DNA of 64,000 nt from Borborobacter arsenicus (lineage in GTDB: Bacteria > Pseudomonadota > Alphaproteobacteria > Rhizobiales > Rhizobiaceae): contig NZ_RKST01000008.1 in assembly GCF_003934165.1 (NCBI RefSeq), positions 62,001-126,000 on the forward strand, written 5' to 3'. Position 1 is the first letter of the stretch, and each line of letters opens with the position of its first letter. Under the pieces are notes generated by a model, which was given only the letters and a program-made list of their open reading frames with translations, was not told the origin of the DNA and ran no database searches. Shown in pieces: positions 42,234-51,148 of this stretch. The position numbers and the translations under genes were made by a program.

Positions 42234-42605
42234 TCAGCCACGATAGGGTGCCTGCCGCACCGCCTTGTAAAGGCGCTGCATTCCGGTGAGCGTCCCAGCC
42301 AGCAATACGCCCAAGAGACCGCCGCCAATCTTGGTAAACAGGTCGAACAGATGTCCATGGCGCCCAGGTATGATCAGTTGCAGGCTCTCGAGCACGATTG
42401 CGGCTGCCACGACCATCAGCGCTATGAGCCAAAGGCGTCGGGGATAGGCGGCGGCAAACAGAAAGCCGCAAACAGCGAATGCGGCAAGACGCTCGAAGGT
42501 CGGGCCGGCGGTGGTCTCCGGCCGCAACACCATCGGGCCAAGCGTGGCCACGGCAATGGCAAGCAGGCTCAACCAGGCGATGATCTTCAGAAAGGTCCTG
42601 AGCAA
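42234..42605 (-). CDS. VanZ-like membrane protein
   Basis: 123 residues with three to four membrane segments (for example IIAWLSLLAIAVATLGPMVL and WLIALMVVAAAIVLESLQL). The C-terminal IPGRHGHLFDLFTKIGGGLL matches the VanZ-like family signature. The function of such proteins in Gram-negatives is unclear. It stands alone between mazG and a 440-base gene-poor stretch. Confidence 0.8.
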   Translation of the reverse strand: MLRTFLKIIAWLSLLAIAVATLGPMVLRPETTAGPTFERLAAFAVCGFLFAAAYPRRLWLIALMVVAAAIVLESLQLIIPGRHGHLFDLFTKIGGGLLGVLLAGTLTGMQRLYKAVRQAPYRG

Positions 42606-42986
42606 CTGAATGGATTTCCGTTGAGGCGGTGGTTGGTGCCACAGTCTAGATTGTCGGAATTGATGCGGTCAGCGGGCATCACGGATTGGTCGGCAGCTTA
42701 GCCGGTTTGACCGTGACTGCCTAGCGCTGTCGAAATCGACCGTAGTGGAGGTTGATAGGGGTGCCCGGCAATAGGTAAAAGTCGCATAAGATATATTATG
42801 GAACTAATGCAGAGAGCGGTAGGTGTAGATATTGACTTGCCAATGGCGTTGGCTTGAAAGTTGGCGGCTGCGCGGGTTCGATCGCTGTTTGCCTTTCAAT
42901 TCAGCTACTTCGATGGCGATGCTAACGCCAACGGTCACCTGGCAGATCTTTGCTTGGCGGCTGGCCTGCGTGCCTTGACGCGCATG
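42606..42986. other. Gene-poor intergenic stretch
   Basis: About 380 bases between the VanZ-like gene and the terminator of the BMP operon. I see only a 19-codon frame (MELMQRAVGVDIDLPMALA) near 42799 with no ribosome-binding site, and a T-loop-like GGGTTCGATC near 42877 without any tRNA fold. The region probably contains the promoter of the VanZ-like gene. Confidence 0.5.
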
Positions 42987-43011
42987 AAAAAAGGCGCCCG
43001 GAGGCGCCTTT
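42987..43011 (-). terminator. Intrinsic terminator of the BMP transporter operon
   Basis: On the minus strand AAAGGCGCC, a four-base loop and GGCGCCTTTTTT. It lies 36 bases after the stop codon of the binding-protein gene. Confidence 0.85.
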
Positions 43012-43046
43012 CGTGATCTGCTCGATTAAGGAGGCAAATTCGCAAT

Positions 43047-44117
43047 CTACTGCGGAAGCTTGTCGTCCACGCCCTTCACATAGAAGTTCAGTCCGAGCAG
43101 AGTCCCATTATCGGCCACTTCGCCAGGCTTTAGCCATTCGGTACCGTCCTGCTTGGTGATCGGACCCGTATAAGGATTGAACTCGCCGGATTTGATCTTT
43201 GCCTCGGTTTCCTCGGCAAGCTTCTTCACATCGTCGGGCATGTTGGTGTACGGCGCCATGACGACGTTGCCTTCCTTCATGCCGTCCCAGACGTCGTGCT
43301 GCTCCCATGTTCCATCGATGACGGCCTTGACGCGCTTCACATAATACGGACCCCAATCGTCCACGATCGCCGTAAGCTGCGTCTGCGGGCCGAATTTGAT
43401 CATGTCGGTCGCTTGGCCGAATGCCTTGATGCCGCGTTCGGTGGCAACCTGCATCGGTGCAGTCGAATCCGTGTGCTGGGTGATGATGTCGACACCCTGG
43501 TCAATCAGCGCCTTGGCGGCGTCCGCTTCCTTGCCGGCATCGAACCAGGTGTTGGCCCAGACCACCTTGACCTTGAAATCCGGATTGACCGTCTGCGCGC
43601 CGAGCATGAAGGCATTGATGCCGAGCACCACTTCCGGGATCGGGAACGAAGCGATGTAGCCGGCAACGCCTGTCTTCGACATCTTGGCGGCAATCACGCC
43701 CTGAACGTAGCGGCCCTCATGGAACTTCGAATTGTAGGTCGCGACATTCGGATGCTCGCGCTTGTAGCCGGTCGCATGCTCGAATTTCACTTCAGGGAAC
43801 TTGCCGGCGACCTTGTTGGTGGCGTCCATGAAGCCGAAGGACGTGGTGAAGATGATGTTGCAGCCGGAACGGGCGAAGCGCTCGATCGCGCGCTCGGCGT
43901 CAGCGCCTTCAGGCACGCTTTCCAAATAGGCCGTCTCGACCTGGTCACCCAATTCCTTTTGAACTTCCAGCAGGCCCTGATGGTGCTGATAGGAATAGCC
44001 GAAATCACCGATCGGACCGACATAGATCCAGCAGGCCTTGACCTTGGCTTCCGCCGACATCGTTCCGAGCGACAGCGCGGCCGCCGCCACGGCAAGCGAC
44101 AGAATGGTTTTCTTCAT
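43047..44117 (-). CDS. BMP-family ABC transporter substrate-binding protein
   Basis: 356 residues from ATG 44117 (AAGGAT seven bases upstream). A signal peptide ends SAEAKV, then the Bmp / PnrA fold with WIYVGPIGDFGYSYQHHQG and SFGFMDATNKVAGKFPEVKF. Members bind purine nucleosides or related compounds. Another in-frame ATG at 44186 also has a GGGGG site and would add 23 residues before the signal peptide. It is the last gene of the operon ATPase-permease-permease-binding protein. Confidence 0.93.
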   Translation of the reverse strand: MKKTILSLAVAAAALSLGTMSAEAKVKACWIYVGPIGDFGYSYQHHQGLLEVQKELGDQVETAYLESVPEGADAERAIERFARSGCNIIFTTSFGFMDATNKVAGKFPEVKFEHATGYKREHPNVATYNSKFHEGRYVQGVIAAKMSKTGVAGYIASFPIPEVVLGINAFMLGAQTVNPDFKVKVVWANTWFDAGKEADAAKALIDQGVDIITQHTDSTAPMQVATERGIKAFGQATDMIKFGPQTQLTAIVDDWGPYYVKRVKAVIDGTWEQHDVWDGMKEGNVVMAPYTNMPDDVKKLAEETEAKIKSGEFNPYTGPITKQDGTEWLKPGEVADNGTLLGLNFYVKGVDDKLPQ

Positions 44118-44210
44118 TGACGTGATCCTTTTCCCTGAGTTGCCGGCATACTTCCGCGCATTTTCGTAGTCTTTTGTTTTGACCATGAATTTTCCCCCTT
44201 ATCAATTCCC

Positions 44211-45131
44211 TTATCGATCCGGCACGAACGGCCGCCCCAGAGAAGCCGGTGTGTTCACCATGGTCATTCGCCGGTTGCGCGAGATTAGAACAAGCACGAC
44301 TACCGTTGCCAGATAGGGCAGCGAAGAAAGTAGCTGTGAGGGCACCCCTATCCCCAGGGCCTGTGCGTGGAGCTGACCGATGGTGACTGCGCCGAACAGA
44401 TATGCGCCGGCAAGAACCCGCCAGGGCCGCCATGAGGCGAAAACGACCAGCGCCAGCGCGATCCAGCCACGTCCGGCAGTCATGTTTTCCACCCATTGCG
44501 GCGTGTAGACAAGTGACAGATAGGCTCCGGCAAGCCCGGCGCAGGCGCCGCCGAACATCACCGCCAGATAACGGATCAGGATCACGTTGATGCCGAGCGC
44601 ATGGGCCGAACCGTGATTGTCGCCGACTGAGCGTAGCGTCAGCCCTACCCGTGAACGGAACAGGAACCAGGCAACGCCGGCCGTCAGCAGAATGGACAGG
44701 TAGAACACCGGATCCTGTCCAAAAATGAGCCGGCCGATAAGCGGTATGTCGGATAGAAACGGTATGTCGATATTGGTCAGCTTGACCCCGGGCAGGCCGA
44801 CGAAGCTCTCGCCCAACATGCCCGACAGCCCAAGGCCGAGTAGTGTCAGCGCCAGGCCGGTCGCGACCTGATTGGTGACCAGCGTCAGCGTCAGGAAAGC
44901 AAAGAGCAGCGAAAACAGTGCCCCGACAGCTATAGCGGCGAAGATGCCAAGCCAGGGCGATCCGGTGGTAAGGGCAACGCCGAATCCTGTCACCGCGCCC
45001 ATCACCATCATGCCTTCGACGCCGAGATTGAGCACCCCGGCACGCTCGGATACCAATTCACCGACCGCAGCAATCAGCAGCGGCGTCGCCGCCGTTGCGA
45101 TCGTCATCAGGACCGCTTCAAGCATTCCCAT
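44211..45131 (-). CDS. ABC transporter permease (nucleoside importer, second permease)
   Basis: 306 residues from ATG 45131, with GGAGG six or seven bases ahead; it overlaps the previous gene by 14 bases. Eight to ten hydrophobic segments. The signature VLNLGVEGMMVMGAVTGF belongs to the BPD_transp_2 (RbsC/LivH) family in the nucleoside branch. It pairs with the first permease to form the membrane channel. Confidence 0.93.
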   Translation of the reverse strand: MGMLEAVLMTIATAATPLLIAAVGELVSERAGVLNLGVEGMMVMGAVTGFGVALTTGSPWLGIFAAIAVGALFSLLFAFLTLTLVTNQVATGLALTLLGLGLSGMLGESFVGLPGVKLTNIDIPFLSDIPLIGRLIFGQDPVFYLSILLTAGVAWFLFRSRVGLTLRSVGDNHGSAHALGINVILIRYLAVMFGGACAGLAGAYLSLVYTPQWVENMTAGRGWIALALVVFASWRPWRVLAGAYLFGAVTIGQLHAQALGIGVPSQLLSSLPYLATVVVLVLISRNRRMTMVNTPASLGRPFVPDR

Positions 45132-46218
45132 GCGAAACCTCCGCCTTGTGCGCAGTCGAGCCAACGAACCGGACGCGATAATGGATTAGCGTGTCGCAGC
45201 CCAGCACGAAGAACAGCAGCATGCCCTGGAAGGCACGCACGACCTTATCCGAGACGCCAATCGAGATTTGTGCCGCCTCCCCGCCAAGATAGGACAGGGC
45301 CAACACCAGCCCTGCTGCGATGATGCCGAGCGGATTGAGGCGGCCCAGAAAGGCCACGATGATGGCGGCAAAGCCATAGCCGGGCGAAATGGTCGGCCGA
45401 AGCTGGCCGATCGCGCCTGAAACTTCCGAAATGCCGGCAAGGCCTGCGAGCCCGCCGGAGACCAGGAAGGCGAAAATGACCATGCGGGAGGCAGAAAAGC
45501 CGCCGAAGCGCCCTGCCCGTGGGCTCTGGCCAAGCACCTTGACCTCGAAGCCCTTCAGCATGCGCGAGAGCATGAACCAGGCCACTAAGGCCGCAACCAG
45601 CGCGAACACGAAGCCCCAGTTGGCGCGGCCCATCGATGGCCAGATTTCAGGCAGGATCGCATATTGATGGAAATTGCGTGTTTCAGGAAAGTTCATGCCC
45701 TGCGGGTTGCGCCAGGGCCCGCGCACCAGCCAATCCAGGAACAACTGGGCGACATAGACCAGCATCAGGCTGGTCAGGATTTCATTGGTGTTGAACCGGG
45801 TCTTCAGCAATGCCGGGATGAACCCGTAGGCGGCTCCGCCGATGACACCCATGATGAGCATCAGAGGCAGGATTATCCAGGACTGGAGATCCGGATACAT
45901 GACTGGGAGGATCGAGCCGGTGATGGCGCCGATGATGAACTGTCCCTCCGCTCCGATGTTCCAGTTGTTGGACAGGAAGCAGATCGACAGGCCCACCGCA
46001 ATCAGGATCAACGGGGCTGCCTTGATCGCAAGCTCATGCAGCGACCACATCTCGCGCAGCGGGTCGACGAAGTAGTAGTACAGCGCATCGAGCGGGTTCT
46101 TGCCCAGCAGTGAAAACATGATCGCGCCGGCGATCAGCGTCAGTGCGAGCGCGATGAATGGTGAAAGCGCGCTGTAAAGCGCCGATTGCTGCGGGCGCTT
46201 GACCAGTTCGATGCGCAT
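45118..46218 (-). CDS. ABC transporter permease (nucleoside importer, first permease)
   Basis: 366 residues, about ten membrane segments. The stretch SNNWNIGAEGQFIIGAITGS is the conserved 'N.GaEGq' site of BMP-type permeases. The N-terminus is cytoplasmic and basic. Start overlaps the stop of the ATPase gene (ATGA), and the end overlaps the second permease, so all are translated together. Confidence 0.94.
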   Translation of the reverse strand: MRIELVKRPQQSALYSALSPFIALALTLIAGAIMFSLLGKNPLDALYYYFVDPLREMWSLHELAIKAAPLILIAVGLSICFLSNNWNIGAEGQFIIGAITGSILPVMYPDLQSWIILPLMLIMGVIGGAAYGFIPALLKTRFNTNEILTSLMLVYVAQLFLDWLVRGPWRNPQGMNFPETRNFHQYAILPEIWPSMGRANWGFVFALVAALVAWFMLSRMLKGFEVKVLGQSPRAGRFGGFSASRMVIFAFLVSGGLAGLAGISEVSGAIGQLRPTISPGYGFAAIIVAFLGRLNPLGIIAAGLVLALSYLGGEAAQISIGVSDKVVRAFQGMLLFFVLGCDTLIHYRVRFVGSTAHKAEVSHGNA

Positions 46219-47792
46219 CAGGCAACCTCCGCTTCTGTGACCTCGACATGGCCGGGCTCGGCGCCGCCCATCAGCAGGCCGATCTTTTCCAGTGTTGCCT
46301 CGGCAATCGGAATGGGTTTGGACAATTCGCCATTGTGCATGACCGCGATCAGGTCCGAGATTTCGAACAGCTCGTCCAGGTCCTGGCTGATGACGAGAAC
46401 CGCCGACCCTTTGCGCGCAAGTTCGATCAGCGCCTGGCGGATATGTGCTGCGGCACCGGCATCGACCCCCCAGGTCGGCTGATTGACAACCATCACTGCC
46501 GGCTGGCGGTCGAGTTCGCGCCCGATGATGAATTTCTGCAGATTCCCGCCCGAAAGTGCTGCTGCTTCGGGATCAGGCCCGCTCTTGCGCACATCCATCG
46601 CCTGTATGATGCGCTGTGAGGCGGCGGCAATTGCCTTGTCGCGCACGATGCCGCCAGCCCCGAGAAATGCCTTCGCATCCGTGGCATGGCGTGAAAGCAA
46701 CAGGTTTTCAGAAAGCCTCATTCTTGGCGCGGCGCCATGGCCAAGCCGCTCTTCCGGCACGAAGGCCGCGCCCAGTTTGCGGCGACCGGTGATCGACAGC
46801 CGGGTGGCATCCTTGTCGCGTATGCGCACGGTATTGGCATCGGCCTGCAGGACCTCGCCCGAAACGGCCTCGAAGAACTCGCCCTGCCCGTTGCCGGCAA
46901 CGCCTGCGATGCCGATGATCTCCCCTGCGCGAACATTGAGACTGATGTTGTGAAGCGGGATCGAAAACGGCGTGGCTGGCTTGCGCGACAGGCTGCGCAC
47001 CTCAAGCAGTGTGCGTGCCTTGTCCATGCCTTCGGCCGGCTCGCGCACGACAGTCAGCACTTCGCTGCCGACCATCATGCGGGCAAGTGACGACGCGGTC
47101 TCGTTGCGCGGGGTGCAGTGGCCGACGACCTTGCCATGGCGCAACACGGTGGCGGCGTCACATATGCGTTTGACCTCTTCCAGCCGGTGCGAAATGTAGA
47201 GGATCGACTTGCCTTCCAGGCGCAGCCGCTCCAGCGTTTCGAAAAGCTTGTCGGCTTCCTGCGGCGTCAACACCGAGGTCGGTTCGTCGAGAATGATCAG
47301 ATCGGGCGTCTGCAGCAGGCAGCGTATGATCTCGATGCGCTGGCGCTCGCCGACCGACAGATCTCCAACCAGTGAGTAAGGATCGAGTGGCAGGCCGTAG
47401 CTGAAGGAAAGGGCCTTGGCCTTGGCGGCAATGGTGGCGATCGGCGTGTTGTCGTCCAGTGAAAGGGCGATGTTCTCCGCAGCGGTCAGTGCATCGAACA
47501 AGGAGAAGTGCTGGAACACCATGCCGATGCCCAGTTTGCGCGCCATATGCGGATTGGAAATCCGCACCGGCTCGCCGTTCCAGCGGATTTCGCCGGAGTT
47601 CGGCTCCAAAGAGCCGAACAGCATCTTGACCAAAGTGGATTTCCCGGCGCCGTTCTCGCCAAGCAGGGCGTGAATCTGGCCCTTGCCGACAGTCAGGTCG
47701 ATGTTGTCGCAAGCCTTGAGCGTGCCGAAGATCTTAGTCAGGCCGCGTACCTCAAGCAGGTTTGCGGCTTCAGCGCTGTGATTGTCGCTCAC
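46218..47792 (-). CDS. ABC transporter ATP-binding protein with two nucleotide-binding domains
   Basis: 524 residues with two ABC domains. The first has Walker A GENGAGKST (about residue 44), the signature LSVGERQRIEI and Walker B LIILDEPTSVL. The second has a degenerate P-loop (GVAGNGQGEFFEAVSG) and the signature LSGGNLQKFIIGREL. This is the YufO/RbsA type that powers nucleoside or sugar import. First gene of the operon; no regulator is adjacent. Confidence 0.95.
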   Translation of the reverse strand: MSDNHSAEAANLLEVRGLTKIFGTLKACDNIDLTVGKGQIHALLGENGAGKSTLVKMLFGSLEPNSGEIRWNGEPVRISNPHMARKLGIGMVFQHFSLFDALTAAENIALSLDDNTPIATIAAKAKALSFSYGLPLDPYSLVGDLSVGERQRIEIIRCLLQTPDLIILDEPTSVLTPQEADKLFETLERLRLEGKSILYISHRLEEVKRICDAATVLRHGKVVGHCTPRNETASSLARMMVGSEVLTVVREPAEGMDKARTLLEVRSLSRKPATPFSIPLHNISLNVRAGEIIGIAGVAGNGQGEFFEAVSGEVLQADANTVRIRDKDATRLSITGRRKLGAAFVPEERLGHGAAPRMRLSENLLLSRHATDAKAFLGAGGIVRDKAIAAASQRIIQAMDVRKSGPDPEAAALSGGNLQKFIIGRELDRQPAVMVVNQPTWGVDAGAAAHIRQALIELARKGSAVLVISQDLDELFEISDLIAVMHNGELSKPIPIAEATLEKIGLLMGGAEPGHVEVTEAEVA

Positions 47793-47910
47793 AGTTCCTC
47801 CCAGTCCGGTTCGGACGTGTTCTGTGCTCCCGAAATCATCGTAGGCGCGCTGTGTTCAGAACGCAAAGCGGCCCGTGATTTGAAAGAGCTTCAAGAAATT
47901 CAGCGAAAAC

Positions 47911-48888
47911 TCAAGGAATAAGAACGGTCGTGCCTGTCGTGCGACGTGCTTCCAGATCGGCATGCGCTTGCGCCGCGTCCTTGAGTGCGTAACGCTGGTT
48001 TATCCTGATGGCAACGTTCCCGTCAGCTACCACGCCGAACAGCGCTTTTGCTGAAGCTTCAAGCTCTTGTCGGGTAGAGATATAGTTGAACAATGTCGGC
48101 CGTGTCGCGAATAACGAGCCCTTTTGCGACAGCAGCGCCATGTTGAACGGCGGGATCGGCCCGGATGATTGGCCGAAGCTTACGAACATGCCGCGGGGCC
48201 TCAGGCATTCGAGAGAGCCAGGGAACGTGTCCTTGCCGACGGAATCATAAACCACGTCGCAAAGCCTGCCGCCGGTCAGTTCCCGGACTTCGGCGACGAA
48301 ATCCTTTTCCCGATAGTTGATGACATGGTCGAAACCATGCGCCCGCGCCAACTCCACCTTGTCGGCTGAGCCGGCGGTGCCGATCGTGGTGGCGCCCAGA
48401 TGTTTTGCCCATTGTCCGAGGATGAGGCCGACCCCGCCTGCAGCCGCATGGTAGAGAATGGTGTCGCCGGGCTTCACCGGGAAAGTGCGGCGCAGCAGAT
48501 ATTCGGCCGTCATGCCCTTGAGCATCATGGCCGCCGCCTGCTCGTCGCTGACGCCTTCCGGTATCTTCACCAGCCTTTCAGCAGGGATGATGCGCTCTTC
48601 GCAATAAGCTCCGAGCGGGGTGGTATAGGCGATGCGATCGCCTTTTTTCAGCCAATCCACCCCCTCGCCCGTTTCGACCACGACGCCGGCGGCCTCACCG
48701 CCGGGGATAAGCGGCAGACCGGCAGGCGCCGGATAAAGGCCGCTGCGAAAATAAGTGTCGAGAAAATTGAGCCCGATCGCCGTATGGCGAACCAGCACCT
48801 GACCGGCCTGCGGATGGCCCACTTCGACATCATCAAAACTCAGGGCCTCCGGTCCCCCATGGCTGTGGACGCGAATTGCTTTCGACAT
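47911..48888 (-). CDS. NADPH:quinone oxidoreductase, zinc-independent MDR family
   Basis: 325 residues from ATG 48888. The N-terminal GroES-like domain has AIGLNFLDTYFRSGLYP and the Rossmann domain has AAAGGVGLILGQWAKHLGA. The zinc ligands of alcohol dehydrogenases are missing, as in Qor. It reduces quinones by one electron. It begins two bases after the stop of the phosphatidylcholine synthase gene, so they form an operon. Confidence 0.93.
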   Translation of the reverse strand: MSKAIRVHSHGGPEALSFDDVEVGHPQAGQVLVRHTAIGLNFLDTYFRSGLYPAPAGLPLIPGGEAAGVVVETGEGVDWLKKGDRIAYTTPLGAYCEERIIPAERLVKIPEGVSDEQAAAMMLKGMTAEYLLRRTFPVKPGDTILYHAAAGGVGLILGQWAKHLGATTIGTAGSADKVELARAHGFDHVINYREKDFVAEVRELTGGRLCDVVYDSVGKDTFPGSLECLRPRGMFVSFGQSSGPIPPFNMALLSQKGSLFATRPTLFNYISTRQELEASAKALFGVVADGNVAIRINQRYALKDAAQAHADLEARRTTGTTVLIP

Positions 48889-48890
48889 GA

Positions 48891-49625
48891 TCAGACCTTC
48901 CTGGCGCCGAGATTGGGGAACAACTGCATGATGCCGCCGATGAAGAAAAGATAGACACCGGTTACGGCAATACCAATCTTGACGATGTCTGCTGCCTGCA
49001 TCGATTGCACGAGGGCAACGGTTCCGAACGCGCACCAGAGGAAAAACACCGTCAGATTGACGGGGCGCAGGCGAATGACCCGCACCGGATGAAGAAAATG
49101 CATCGGCACGAAGGTCATCAGCGCGGCAATGACCACGACGGCGAAGGAAACCCATTCGACCGGCTCGATCACGAATAGCGTGAAGACGAGCATGTTCCAG
49201 ACGACGGGGAATCCCTTGAAGAAATTCTCCTTCGTCTTCATGCCGGTGTCTGCGTAGTAGATCGCGCTGGAAACCACGATGAGTGCCGCCGACAGGAACG
49301 ACAGCCCCTCGCCCATGAAACCGCGCTGGTAAAGCGCGAATGCCGGGATCAGCACATAGGTGACATAGTCGATGATGTTGTCGAGAAGTTCGCCCGACCA
49401 GGTCGGCAAGACGTCCTTGACTTCCAGCTTGCGCGCAATCGGCCCATCGATGCCATCCACGAAGAGCGCCAGGCCCAGCCACCAGAACATGGCCGTCCAA
49501 CGCTCTTCGCTTGCAGCCACCAGCGACAGGAACGCCAGGAATGAGCCGGATGCGGTAAGGAGATGGACGGAAAAGGCTTTCGCCTGCGGCCAGGTGACTT
49601 TCTTGTGTTTCACGGGCCGCGCCAT
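48891..49625 (-). CDS. pcs: Phosphatidylcholine synthase
   Basis: 244 residues from ATG 49625, the usual length; a longer frame upstream has no support. The CDP-alcohol transferase motif is seen in DGIDGPIARKLEVKD followed by SGELLDNIIDYV. About eight membrane segments. Pcs joins choline to CDP-diacylglycerol, a path found in rhizobia, brucellae and other alphaproteobacteria. The choline usually comes from plant or animal hosts or soil. Confidence 0.94.
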   Translation of the reverse strand: MARPVKHKKVTWPQAKAFSVHLLTASGSFLAFLSLVAASEERWTAMFWWLGLALFVDGIDGPIARKLEVKDVLPTWSGELLDNIIDYVTYVLIPAFALYQRGFMGEGLSFLSAALIVVSSAIYYADTGMKTKENFFKGFPVVWNMLVFTLFVIEPVEWVSFAVVVIAALMTFVPMHFLHPVRVIRLRPVNLTVFFLWCAFGTVALVQSMQAADIVKIGIAVTGVYLFFIGGIMQLFPNLGARKV

Positions 49626-49921
49626 TTCAACTCGCCTATGCCGCTGGCCAGCGCAGACGATCTCCGCTTCCGCGACCTGCCATTTTCGGCCATCGAATGC
49701 CCTCTCTCCAGTCGGTTCGACCTTACAAGGACAAAACCTTGAAAGGAAGCCGTATGGCATGAGCGCGCCGTGCCAGGCAAAGCCGCCGCCTTTGTTTTTC
49801 AACAGCTTTCATGGCCTGGGGCTGACTGAGGCGGGTTTGAGCCGATTAGCCGCGTTGCCCGGCTGCGGGGTGGCGGCCTATATGGATGCTGGCCTTTCTC
49901 TTCGCTCGGCCATGCAACGCC

Positions 49922-51148
49922 ATGAGGACTATCGTGTCGGACCGAACCGCAACCGCCAATATCATTGTCGCCGGCACCGGCCCTGCGGGGTTGATCTGCA
50001 GTCTGGCGCTGGCGCATGCCGGTTTTCACGTTGACCTGATCGGGCCTGCTGTCAACACGAATGACCGCCGCACCACCGCGCTGATGGCGCCGGCGCTGAA
50101 GTTCCTCGCCGAACTGGGGATTCTGGAGGCAATCGAATCCAAGGCGGCGGCGCTGCGCGTGATGCGGATTGTCGATGCCACGAGCCGGCTCATCCGAAGC
50201 CCGGTCGTGACTTTTCATGCCAGCGAGATCGGCGAGCCGTTTTTTGGCCTGAACATACCCAACAGCGAGTTGAACGCTTGCCTGGGTCAGGCGGTCGCCG
50301 CCGATCCCAAAATCACGCGGCACCTGTCGCTGGTCAAACAGTGGAAACAGGAACCCGGCCGGATCATCGCCTTGTTACCGGATGTCGCGGAGCTTTCGGC
50401 GGCTCTGGCCGTTGCCGCCGATGGCCGCAACTCCCCTGCCCGCGCTGCTGCCGGCATTTCCACCACCACCCGGAATTTCCCCCAGGCCGCGCTTGTTTTT
50501 TCCTTCGCCCATGCCCGGCCGCATGGCTTTATCTCGACGGAGTTCCATACCGAGACCGGTCCGTTTACGCAGGTGCCGCTTCCCGGCAACAGGTCGAGCC
50601 TTGTTTGGGTCGTGAAACCCGAAACAGCCAATGAGCTTGCAGCGCTTGACGATGCGGAACTGTCGCTGCGCGTCGAGCAGCGGATGCAGTCCATGCTTGG
50701 CCGCGTCAGTGTCGAGCCGGGGCGGCAGATCTACCCGCTATCAGCTACCCTGCCGGCGCGGTTTGCCCAAAATCGGATCGCCCTCATAGGTGAATCCGCC
50801 CACGTCTTCCCACCGATCGGTGCCCAAGGCTTAAATCTTGGAATTAGAGATATTCAACAACTTGTTGGGATTGCATCTATTTACCGATCTGACCCAGGGC
50901 TGGAAGCAGCCCTTGCCGCCTATGATGCCAAACGCGGGCCGGACATTCTGGCGCGCACGGGTGCAGTCAATCTGCTCAACCGGTCGCTTTTGTCCAACAT
51001 GCTGCCGGCGCAAATGGCGCGCAGTGCGGGCCTTGGCATTCTCGGCAGTTTTGCGCCGCTGCGAGCGTTGTTCATGCGCGAGGGGTTGCGGCCGGGCAGC
51101 GGCCTCTCCTCGCTTGCATCCTCGTTACGGGAACAGATCCGGCGGTAG
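49922..51148 (+). CDS. UbiH/COQ6-family FAD-dependent monooxygenase
   Basis: 408 residues. FAD-binding GxGxxG motif in IIVAGTGPAGLICSLALAHA, the DG motif in ALAVAADGRNSPARAAAG and the GD-like motif in RIALIGESAHVFPPIGAQGL. The family hydroxylates ubiquinone precursors. Starts at ATG 49886 and GTG 49934 are also possible; the last has AGGA five bases upstream. The codons around 50829-50895 are strikingly AT-rich compared with the rest. The end overlaps the AEC permease gene on the other strand by 24 bases. Confidence 0.9.
   Translation: MRTIVSDRTATANIIVAGTGPAGLICSLALAHAGFHVDLIGPAVNTNDRRTTALMAPALKFLAELGILEAIESKAAALRVMRIVDATSRLIRSPVVTFHASEIGEPFFGLNIPNSELNACLGQAVAADPKITRHLSLVKQWKQEPGRIIALLPDVAELSAALAVAADGRNSPARAAAGISTTTRNFPQAALVFSFAHARPHGFISTEFHTETGPFTQVPLPGNRSSLVWVVKPETANELAALDDAELSLRVEQRMQSMLGRVSVEPGRQIYPLSATLPARFAQNRIALIGESAHVFPPIGAQGLNLGIRDIQQLVGIASIYRSDPGLEAALAAYDAKRGPDILARTGAVNLLNRSLLSNMLPAQMARSAGLGILGSFAPLRALFMREGLRPGSGLSSLASSLREQIRR

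Noticed and set aside
42799-42858. 19-codon frame MELMQRAVGVDIDLPMALA
   Set aside because: No ribosome-binding site and no support from neighbours.
42870-42900. tRNA-like GGGTTCGATC
   Set aside because: No acceptor, D or anticodon arms can be drawn around it.
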